Source of the DNA: Costus lasius
Taxonomy: Eukaryota; Streptophyta; Magnoliopsida; Zingiberales; Costaceae
DNA: 64,000 nucleotides
Direction of reading: 5' to 3'
Assembly (NCBI GenBank): GCA_027563935.2
Contig: CM050451.1
Location: 106,109,565-106,173,564 of the forward strand
Position numbers and translations under genes: made by a program. Position 1 is the first letter of the stretch. The number at the start of each line of letters is the position of its first letter. Below, piece after piece: positions 34,622 to 46,600 of the stretch. Below the pieces are notes generated by a model. That model saw nothing but the letters and a program-made list of their open reading frames with translations. It made no database searches and was not told where the DNA came from.

Positions 34622-37600
34622 CTAATAATAGTCCGGTTCTATGCATCTGTCTATCATGTACATTAGATTGGAGTTCTCCAGAGCTGCTGCTACACGTTCT
34701 TTGTCATTTAACTGCTTATTTACTATGAAAAAAGAAACTAAGCAATTTCAGAAATAATATTTACTTAATAGAATGAGATACCAGAAAAGGAAAACAAGGT
34801 ACCAGCAGCTTCAGTTGAATGTGTCCCAGGTGCCACTCTTATGTCCACCTGAAACAAAAGCATAGTAAGTCTAAGAATTGATGAACCATGCAGAAAAAAA
34901 AAGGTTAATGGAATAGTATTTCTTCCCAGAACATGTACATTACTATAACCAAATAACTATATGGCACAAACTAACAAAGAAGAGAATGTTATAGAAAGGA
35001 AGTATATATCAATAAAAGAAAAAGAATATGTACCATATATTAAGCAAATGGAAGAACTATTTGTCAAAGTTAATTGCATAAGAAGTGTTCATCGATTCCG
35101 TTCCTTTTTTTCAGTAAGTTTGTGCTTTGCTTTCTTATAACAAAGATTATGCATCATAACCTTGGAGATTGATGATTCCATAAATATCCTATCATTATCA
35201 GAGCGAAGTTCAATTTAACTTACTTGATCGTTAATGGACATAACCTTCTGCTTTTATAGCATATTTAGTAAACAACATATCCTATGAATATCTCAAAGAG
35301 CGTAAGTAGTCAACTGGTGTATAATAGAAAATAGTAATGCAGACTATAGATGGAAGAACAAAGCAGTTGCAGGCAGTAACTGACATTCGCTCTTGGTCTC
35401 TTTTTCTCTCTTACCCTTATATGCAGATCATTTTTCTAATTATGTTTATTCAAAAACAATGATACTAGTTTTGCCATTCCCCTCCCCCTCCCCACCACAT
35501 CAACCCCACCCCAACAACAAAATAATAAACATGCCATTGTTTGATAAATCCTGAAAATATTATATTACAGAAACACATTAATTCATGCATCTCCTAACTC
35601 CAAAAATCGTACTCATTCAACATTATAGCTAAATATTTAAAAAATCAAATCCCCTCTGGCTCAAACAATCATAAAAGGTGATTAAATTGTATGACATGAA
35701 GATGTACTAGCCAATGAGGGGTGCGCCTGAGCAAAAATGCTTGGTAAAGTTCCAACCTCAATTAATGCAAAATTAAGCACAAAGCAATAAGTAGAATAGA
35801 AAGGTGGATCTTCAGATATCTGAAAGGAAAATGTTTTTTTTTCTTTAAATAAAAATAAAGATTCCATAAGATCATTTTTCTTATGTTTGTGATTATCTAA
35901 GATGCTTGCATAGAAGAGAATCAATTAACAGTTTGAATGACAGAACAGCAATGCTGCGAGCCAAACATCATTAGTGCTTACTCAAACTGTATCTATGCAT
36001 CCCTTTACACTAGAGTTATTTTGATGATTCTTAATGACTACACAAGCAAATAAACTTACATTACACTCACAATGACAACACTTTTTTGACAAATATCCTT
36101 TTGGTGGTCAAGAAAAACATATGTACCAAAACGTCAGGAGATTGATTCTTAATACATGTCCAATGGGTAGAAATATCAAAAGGATCAGAACTCTAGATTG
36201 ATTCCGTATCTCAAAAAGGTTAGCACCCTAATTGAACCCTAGATTTACTTGAAAGCTTTACTTTAAAATTACCTGTAGTTGACGAAGAAATAAACTTACA
36301 TCACACTCACAATGACAACACTTTTTTGACAAATATCCTTTTGGCGGTCAAGAAAAACATATGTACCAAAACGTAAGGAGATTGATTATTAATACATGTC
36401 CAAAGCGTAGAAATATCAAAAGGATCAGAACTCTAGATTGATTCCGTATCTCAAAAAGGTTAGCACCCTAATTGAACCCTAGATTTACTTGAAAGCTTTA
36501 CTTTAAAATTACCTGTAGTTGACGAAGAAATAAATTCTTGTTGGAAGCTGGCATAAAGGAGAATATTGTTTAATAGAGGGCTTTTAAACACATTTTTATA
36601 GAGAAGCTTCACCTTAAAAATGTCTCGAGAAAGAAAAAACAACATATGTACAAATGAAACTTTAATACCTCCAACTTTATGTATAATTTGGATATTATGA
36701 GTGCAAGAATGAACTAACCTTATAATGCGATGGGAGACTGCGCATAAGTTTCAGACGTAAGCAAAGTCCAATAGTAGTTGCTAAACTGCAATGCTCAACC
36801 GTTGGAGTAAATGTAACCCTGAAGATAAGTAAATAGTTTCCACTGAAACAGTTAAATGATTTATATGCAAGAACTTGCAGAACAAAAACTAGATCTGAAG
36901 AATTTTTGTATTACCTAACATAACTTTTCTTATCGTTCACTTCAACTGAATCTTCAGTTACCACCTTCAACTCTTCCAGCGTATATGGGTGTTCAGGATC
37001 CTGTATATCTCTAATATAATTTAAGAAATTTAAGGAATCCAACTCAAAGGATGTGAGTGATATCTAGCACGATTCAAATGAATATGCGAAAATAAAGGAA
37101 TCAAATTGACATGCACTATATAGGTAAATGCAATAGAAGACATGTGAAAAGTGACAATGACAATAATTCCAAACATTTCTAAGTCTATGCTAGTGTCCTT
37201 GCAAGAAAAACTAAAGAGCTAAAATATAATTAACTATCACTGTATCTACAGCTCATTCCTGAACTCTTCTCACTTTATTTGTTTAATTGAGAAGATTCTT
37301 AGGCCCAGTTTGGTTCTGCTACGCTACCGTAGTTGCACTGTAATAGCTACACTATCACTAACACCTGCTGCTAAGAGTGTTTGGTGGATTCACTTGTGGT
37401 ATTACTGTAATAAATATTATTAAATAATTAAATTGATAAAATTATTATAAAATATATTAATTGATTAGTATATTTTAGTTTTAAATTTTAAAATAAATAA
37501 TACGATACCAAATTTAAATTAGCATAAATGACATACATAAAATGTTTAAAGTTTGTTTACAAAAGTACCACTTAAAATAGTTACTATATTAATTGCATCA

Positions 37601-40600
37601 ACCTTTAGTTGATCCCACTTGTTTTTTAATTATATTTTATCATACTTAAGTCAAGTAAGTTGATTGAAGTTTTCAACTATATATTTCCAACCCTGTGATT
37701 TAGATGTGTTCCAGGGCGCATATCTTTCTCTACGGCAGATGCACATATATCACAAAAAATTTGTACTGTATTTGTGGTCTAAATTGCCTTTGATATTCTT
37801 TGTAAATTTGTCATCTTCTAAATCAATAATACTACTTTCAATACACAAATTAAACATAAATCAATAATGGAAGTTATTACATCAAATTCCAATAAAAAAA
37901 TTTGGACCAAGGAATTCTAATAAATCAATAATACTACTTTAATTTAGTCGTGAATGATGAGACTCTCTATGTCTATGATTTTTATGACACCCTGAATTTT
38001 ACCATATGCATCTTTATCCTTTTTACCAATTGACTTTTAAGCTTCATGGTTAACAGGTTAAAGGTACGCTTGAAGAGAAGAAGGAAGAGCATATTATAGA
38101 CAAAGCTTTGACATGCTATCCTATTGAATTAGTTAACAGTTAGTGAAAATTTTTTCTTGTCATGATCTTTATGATTTTTTTACATATGTAGAATCTCGTA
38201 TGCGATCACTAGGCAATGGGGTTAGAAGATGATAAGTGAACTAGCTTATAAAATCTGATAAGAAGCATTCACATCAATCTGGGAAAGACCGCATTGAACA
38301 TCTTTCTCCATGTAGTTTCATTTACGAGTAAGAACAGGTTATGCTCAAATAGCCAAGCCTAAAGTAAAAAGTACGCATATATGCATATTGTCAGACAACT
38401 GAAGACCATTATAAAATTATTGTACACATGTGATATTTAATTAACTTATTTGAAAAGAATAGGTGTTGAGCATCATTAGAGCATTTCCAAAGTTTAACAG
38501 AACACTGAAGGCTAACAAGCATGATGAAAGTGATTGTGTTATGACTTAACCTATTCTACTAGATCCTTTATATTTTACGTCTTTATTTTTCCCCGTGCTA
38601 ATGTCCAATGATTGAAAGAAAAATGAGGAAACCATCTTAAATTGGCAATGAAAAATAGCATTACAAGAACATAAGAACTAAACAACTCATTCATGCACAT
38701 GGTAGGACAGTAATTCTTTTTGCTAATGAAAACAGCAAACCTATTTCCTATCCTCTAATTGTTTAAAATTTTTTATGCATAACGAACAGCGATTTTTTTC
38801 GCCTCCCTCTTTCTTCTAAAGTGGCTACTACAAAATGAAATACCTATACGACAGATGACTCATGAAAATAGAAAAAAGTGTTAATTTTCTTCTCTGTAGG
38901 TGAAGTGAAAGTGAATTTTAATTTTCACTAAAGTAAATGTAGATGCAGATGGTTGCTATTTGAACATAATTGAGAAAATAAAAGAAACATAAGAGCATAT
39001 AACTATTAAAATAACATCAAATCTGACAGCTCCATGTTCACTAAAGAAAGTTTTTGTGGCATTAAGAGAACTTAACAGGAAAGAAATGATGCAAGTAATC
39101 TCAAAGCCTTGTTTGCTAGCCGATGAACATGTGAGCTATGGCTGGAGGAGGACAGACAATGGTGGTGACAAGATGGTGGCGGAGCGAAGGCGTTGGTGGA
39201 TTGAAGACGGAGTAGTGGCGGTAGCGGAGCGACGACACTGGCGGAGCTTACGCTCAGACAGAGGAGGAGCCACAATGCCAGCTGGAAGGAAAGAGAAAGG
39301 GGAGAAGCAAAGAGGATTTGGGGAGAAATGAAAAGAGAGAAACGAAAGAGAAAAGTAGTAGCTCGGGTAAAAATCTCTTGTACTGTAGCAGGAATTGCAA
39401 CAGTGGATTGACAGCTGTAAAGCATCATTCTGCAGCTTTCGGCTACAGGGTCCTAATTTACACTGCTACATAGTCAAAGTAGTAAAAATGATGCAGCAGC
39501 TGCCCGTCGCCTCACCGCAGGAAGCGATGTAGTGCCAAGCGGATACTTTGACTATGTAACAGCCAAACAGATAAAAAAATGATGCAGCAGCTATCCATAG
39601 CCTCACCACAGGAAGCGACGTAGTGCCAAACGGATACTTTGACTGTGTAACAGTGTAAATTAGGATACTATAGCAGAAAGATGAAGAATGCTGCTTTTCC
39701 AGCTGTCAATCCACTGTTGCTATTCCTGCTACAGTGCAAAGGTTTTTACTCGAGCTGCTATTTTCCTCTTTCGTTTCTCCCTTTGCATTTCTCCCCAAAT
39801 CCTCTTTACTTCTACCCTTTCTCCTTCCTTCCAACCATCATCGTGGCTCCTCCTCCGTCTGTGCGTAAGCTCCGCCAGCGTCAGTGCTCTACCACCGTCA
39901 TTACTCCATCTTCAACCCCCCAACGCCTTCGCTCCACCACCATCTCATTGCCACCGTTGTCTCTCTGCCTCCAACCACGGCTCACACATTCATCGGCCAG
40001 TAAATAAGGCTTTGAGGTTACTTGCATCATTTTTTCTTTGTTAAGTTCTCTTAATGCCACAAAAGCTCTCTGGTGAACATGAAGTTGTCAGATTTGATAG
40101 CATTCTAATGGTTATATGCTATTATGTTTTTTTTATTCTCTCAATTATCTTCAAATAGTAATCATCTACTTCTACATTTACTTTAGTGAAATTGGAATTC
40201 ACATCACTTCACCTACAGAGAAGAAAGTTAACACTTTTTTTCATTTCCATAAGCCATCTGTCGTATAGGTATTTATTTTGTAGTAGTCACTTTAGAAGAA
40301 AGAGGGAGGCAAAAATAGTCGCTCTTCATTGTGCATGAAAAATTTTAAACAAATAGAGAACAGGATAGAAATAGGTTTGCTATTTTCACTCTAAAAAAAA
40401 TTGCTAGTAGTGCATGAATAAGTTGTTTAGTTCTTATGTTCTTGCAATGCTATTTTTCATTGCCAATTTAAGATTGTTTCTTCACTTTTCTTTTAATTAC
40501 TAGACATCATTAGCATGAGAAAAAAATAAAGGTGTACCATATAAGGGATCTAGTAGAATAGGTTAAGTCATGAAACAATCAATTTTATCATGTTTGCTGG

Positions 40601-43600
40601 CTTTCAGTGTTCTGGTAAACTTTGGAAACGCTCTAATGATGTTTGACACCTATTTTTTCAAATAAGTTAATTAAATATCTCAAGTGTACAATAATTTTAT
40701 ACTGGTTTTTAGTTGTCTAATAATGTGCATATATGCTTACTTTTTTCTTTAGGTTTGGCTATTTTGAGCAACATGTTCTTACTCACAAATGAAACTACAT
40801 GAGAAAGATATTCAATGTGGTCTTTCCTTTATAAGTTAGTTCACTTAGCATCTTCTAACCCTACTGCCCAGTGACTGTATACGAGATTCTACATATGTAA
40901 AAAATCATAAAGAACATGACAAGAAAAAAATTTCACTAACTGTTAACTGATTCGATAGGATAATATGTCAAAATTTTGTCTACGGGATGCTCTTCCTTCT
41001 TCTCTTCAAGCGTACCTTTAATCTGTTCTCTTCAAGCGTACCTTTAACTTGTTAACCATGAAGCTTAAAGGTCAATTGGTGAAAAGGATAAAGATGCATA
41101 TGATAAAATTCAGGGTGTTATAAAAATTATGTACATAGAGAGTCTCATCACTCACGATTGAATCAAAGTAGTATTATTGATTTATTAGAATTCCTTCGTC
41201 CAAATTTTTTTATTGGAATTTGATACAATAACATCTATTATTGATTTTGTTTAATTTGTGTATTGAAAATAGTATTATTGATTTAGGAGATAGCAAATTT
41301 ACAATAAACATCAAAGGCAATTTGGATCATAAATACAGTACAAATTTTACAAATTTTTTATAATATATGTGCATCTGCCGTAGAGAAAGATATGCACCCT
41401 AGAACACATCTAAATACACAGAGTTAGAAATATGTAGTTAAAAACTTCAATCAACTTACTAGACTTAAAGTATGATAAAATATAATTAAAAAACAAGTGG
41501 TATCAACTAAAGGGTGACACAATTAATATAGAAACTATTTTACATGGTACTTTCGTAAACAAACTTTAAACATTTTATGTATGTCATTTATGTTAATTTA
41601 AATTTGGCATGACATCATTTATTTTAAAATTTAAAACTAAAATATACTATCAATTAATATTTTATAAATTTGATTATTTAATAATATTTACCACAGTAAT
41701 AGCATAATTTTATCCACCAAACACCCTTAACAGCAGGTGCTACAATGACAGTGCAGCTATTACAGCGCAACAAAACCAAATTGGGCCAAAGTAGTCAAAC
41801 AAACAGGTAAAAAAATGATGCAGCCGTTGCACGTCGCCTCATCGCAGAAAGCGGCGTAGCGCCAAACGGGTACTTAGAAGATGAACCATGACATAATCTA
41901 CCAAAAAATTGCATATCTCTTTCTAAGGAACAAAAAGGAAAGAGGAAAAAAATCAACCATTAGAAAATGAAGTTGCACACAATGAAGAGGTTAGTGTTTA
42001 AATGTAAATAGCAGTGACATGAACTACAAGAATAATAGATAATTGTCTTAGTGTTGAAAGGAGTTCGGAAGCATTCTGGTATGGTATTAAGGATTTAGTT
42101 ACATTATATTAGTAATTAGAAGGAAGATTTAATGTTTATAGTTATTATTAAGTCTTGTGTTAGTGGTCATTAGGTATTAGATCATAGGTTAGTAATATTC
42201 TTTTTTTGTTATTATTTAATTAGGATTTTGTCTAAAAGTCTATATATGGCTTATGTTTAGTTAGAAAAATAGTGATTTAGAATAAAATTGAACTTTCTCC
42301 AGGAGTGAGGTTTTGTTGACTTGGCCTAAATGGAATGAAAATTTTGATGAATTGACCATACCCACTTCTGTTTATATTAAACATTGTCTCTCTATCTTTT
42401 AACCCTTGTTTGACTTGTCCACAATATTCAATCATCCTAACCTATTCTTCCTTCAAGTTGTTGCAGCAGCTTAGGCTTAACGGCAATGTTTGGTGGTGGT
42501 GGAGCTCCAAAGTTTCCTGTAATGGCAAGAAGAAGAAGATGCAGATAATGATGAATGATTTTGGTAACAAAATCCCTCTATTCATATTAGTATCCTTTAG
42601 TTTTCTTAATGTGTTAACAACTTTTATAAGAGTTCATGGTATCACTAAAATCAATTAGAAGTAAAGATATATAATGTTACTTGAGAATAATAAAAAATTA
42701 TTTAAGTACTCTTCATACGAATGACCTAGAATGATAACTTAGATGGAATATGAAGCTTCAAACTTGGTTTCATATGAGGACAGTTACATGACCCAAAGAA
42801 GTGGGAGGACAAGGGTTGATTCAAAGAGTAGTATTCATTAACTTTGTTGTGTACAACTACAATGTTCTACTCCTAACTCAGCTTCTAACACTCCCTCTCA
42901 TGCTGGAGAATATCAGTCATGCCCAGCTTGTTACATAAAGAAGAAAATTTTGACAATCCCAAGGATTTTGTAAAGATACCAACTAGCTCATCTTCAGATT
43001 TGACGTGAGAAAGATGTATGAGCTTGTTGGAGACAATATCTTGAATGAAGTGACAATCTACCTCAATATGTTTTGTTCTTTCATGAAAGACTGGATTATT
43101 TGCAATAAAGATCGCAGCTTGATTGTCACATAACATAGGCATCGACTCCTCGCATTTTATTCCAAAATCAAGTAATAAATTCATGAGCCACATCAGTTCA
43201 CAGGCTGTATGTGACATGACTTTGTATTCTGCTTCATAACTGGATTTAGAGACTACATTCTGTTTCTTGCTTTTTCAAAAACTAAATTGCCTCCAACATA
43301 GGTATAGTACTCAGTTATTGATTGTCTATCATCCATATTGTCTGCATAAGCCTCAATTCTAGCATGCTCATTTTTCTTATACAAACTTTTTCCTGGTGCG
43401 CCTTTAATATATTGGAGTATTCTCATTACAGCTTCCCAATGCACCTTCCTTGACTTTTCCATGAACTGACTAACTACTCCAACACTATACTTATAGGATT
43501 ATTTGCAATAAAGATCGCAGCTTGATTGTCACGTAACATAGGCATCGACTCCTCGCATTTTATTCCAAAATCAAGTAATAAATTCATGAGCCACATCAGT

Positions 43601-46600
43601 TCACAGGCTGTATGTGACATTGACTTTGTATTCTGCTTCATAACTGGATTTAGAGACTACATTCTGTTTTTTGCTTTTTCAAATAACTAAATTGCCTCCA
43701 ACATAGGTATAGTACCCAGTTATTGATTGTCTATCATCCATATTGTCCGCATAAGCGTCAATTCTAGCATGCTCATTTTTCTTATACAAGAGACTTATTC
43801 CTGGTGCGCCTTTAATATATTAGAGTGTTCTCATTACAGCTTCCCAATGCACCTTCCTTGACTTTTCCATGAACTGACTAACTACTCCAACACTATAAGA
43901 AATATCAGGTCCTGTGACACTCAAATATATTAGTTTCCCAACTAGACGACGATAACTCGTGGCATCTACTAAGTCAGAATCCATTACACTGGAATACCTT
44001 TGATTCTATATTGAGGGTTTCAGCAAGCTTGCACTCACTCATTCCGATTTCTTCAAGTAGATCGATAGCATATTTCCTTTGTGAAAGGTATATATATGAT
44101 CCTTTATAAGCGAATTCGATGCCTAGGAAATATTTAAGTTTGGCTAGATCTTTAAGGGCAAATTGGAAATATAAATAAGCCTTCGACTCTAGAATAGCTT
44201 TAGAGTCACTGCCAGTTAAAAGTATGTCATCTACATATACGACAAGAATTATCGGGCCTTTGTCAGTATATCGAATAAAGATAGAATGATAAGGTTTGCA
44301 TCCTCGGAACCCAATAACTGAAATGATCTGTGAGAATTTGTGGAACTAGGCTCGTGGGCTTTGTTTCAACCAATAAATGGTTTTATGCAGCTTACACACC
44401 AACTCCCTCGAGCAACATACCCAGGGGGTTGCTCCATATAGACATCCTCATTAAGGTCACCACAGAGAAATGCATTGCGAAGATCTATCTGATGAAGATG
44501 CCAACCAAGATTAAAAGCCAAGGAAAGGAGAACCTAGATAGAGTTGAGATGAGCAACTAGGGAAAAAGTCTCAAAGTTATCGAGGCCGAAGGTCTGGGTA
44601 AAGCTTTTAGCGACGAGGCGTGCCTTGTAACGATTAATTGAGCCATCCGGGGCATGTTTAATGGTGTAAACACATTTACAAGCCACGGGGCGAACCTCAG
44701 GAGGGGGCGAAACTAAGGACCATGTCTGGTGAGTACGAAGTGCATCCATCTCGGCTTCCATAGCAGCACACCATTCAGGGAATAGCTTCGCTTCATCATA
44801 AGATCTAGGAATCACAAGAGAGGAAAGACCAACCAGAAAGGCACGATGCAAAGAAGAGAGGCTATGATATAAAACATAATTACCAAGAGGATCAGAGCTA
44901 GTATGTTGTTTACCCTTACGCAAGGCAATGGAAAGATGTAAGTCGTCTGGGGGAGGACAAGCAGGCAAGGTCGATGGATCGGCAAAGGGAACATCAGGAA
45001 GCCGCATACGTCTGTTGTATACCTACAAAGGGGGAACAGGCAATGGAACGGGAAGGTCAAGATGTAAAGGGACGGGACCGAGAGTAGGAAAAGGAATGAT
45101 AGAAGAGGGATCCGGGTGAGAAGAGCTGGGGAAGTAGGGAGATGACTCATGAAAAGAAACATCAGTACTAACAATCAACCGACAAGTAGCAGGATCATAA
45201 CATCGGTATCCATAACCTAAAAAAATATAACGAGTTGCGTGGGGTTGTAATTTATCACGATGGATAGTATGAATGTGAGGATAACATACACATCCAAAAA
45301 CCCGAGGAATAACCGGAAAAGTGGAATGTTGAGGATAGAGTATAGAAAAAGCAGACTTGCCCTGATGTAGCCGCATGAGAACACAATTAATGAGAAAAGT
45401 TGCGATCAGAACGGCATCGCCCTAGAATTGACAAGGGACATTCATGTGAAAGAGAAGTGACCTAGTCACATCAAGGAGGTGACGATTTTTGTGCTCAACA
45501 ATGTCATTCTGTTGAGAAGTATATGGACACGTGGTTTGATGAAGAATACCCCTGTCATGACAAAAAAAACTGAAATTGTGTATTAGTGCATTCTAAGGCA
45601 TTATCAAAATGAATAACCTTTTAAGGAGTAACCAAACTGAGTGCAAATTTCCTCATAAAAAACACGAAATACATTAAAAAGTTCATAATGATGTTTTAAC
45701 AAAAACAATCAACACGTGTGAGTGGTCATCGATAAAAGTGACAAAATAACCATGACCCTCACAGATAGGAACAGGACTCAGACCCCATATATTCGAATGA
45801 ACAAGATTAAAGGGGTCACTACTTGGAGCAGTGTTATTAGAAGAAAAAGACACACGACGATGTTTGCCTAGTAGACAAGCATCACATTGAAACACAGGAC
45901 ACAATGATAAAGACAAAAACTACTAAACTTTGACCGGAGACGGATGACCAAGCCGACAATGCCACTGAAAGGGTGAGACCACAACAGAAAGACTGGCCGA
46001 TGGAGAAGCGGTAGATAGCACACACACCCCTGGCCCTACGCCCCTCACCAATCATCTTACTTGTCTAGAGGTCCTAGAATGTAGAATGAGAAGAAAAAAA
46101 TGTCACAACACAGTTCAAGTTTTGTATGAGAGCACATATAGAGACAAGATTATTAGAAGACTGAGGAATATAGAAAACATCTACAAGTACAAGTGTGGTA
46201 TTGATATGAATAGTACCAATGCCAGAAACAGAGACAAAGGAGCCATTAGCTATGCGAACAGGTGGGTGGTGGCTACCAAAGATGATAGAGGAAAATAAGT
46301 CTTTATTACCTGATATATGGGATGTAGCTCCTAAGTCAAGAATCTAAGAATTATCATGAGCAACAAAGGAAGCTATACCAGAGGGTGTGGCAGCAAGACT
46401 GATGGATGGCGTGTCATCCACTACATGTCCGTGGCACTCGAGGGATCAACAGCTAGGCAAGCATGGGGAGATCGTCCAAATTTTGCCCAGCACCTATCAG
46501 AAGAGTGATTGGTATGGCCACAATGAGTACAAGCTAAAAAACGACGCCCATGCCCTCGTCCACGAATGGGGCCAAGGCCCATGCCCCTAGATCGACCACC

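Larger units (their letters stand above)
37302..41873. mobile_element. 4.57-kb foldback element (Harbinger-like TSD) in AE7 intron 1
   Basis: The element is mostly one giant inverted repeat. Left arm 37302-39481 pairs with right arm ~39636-41788: for example GTTAAAGGTACGCTTGAAGAGAAG near 38060 and its complement near 41010, and GTTTGGTGGAT near 37380 and ATCCACCAAACA near 41710. The ~150-bp loop holds two ~90-bp copies of ATGATGCAGCAGCT...GCCAAACGGATAC. A third copy forms the right terminus after the arm. The outermost ends are GGCCCAGTTTGGT and GCCAAACGGGTAC, flanked by TTA (37299-37301, 41874-41876). No transposase was seen. Each arm carries a 118-codon ORF facing away from the gene's direction on one side and along it on the other. 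Confidence 0.88.
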
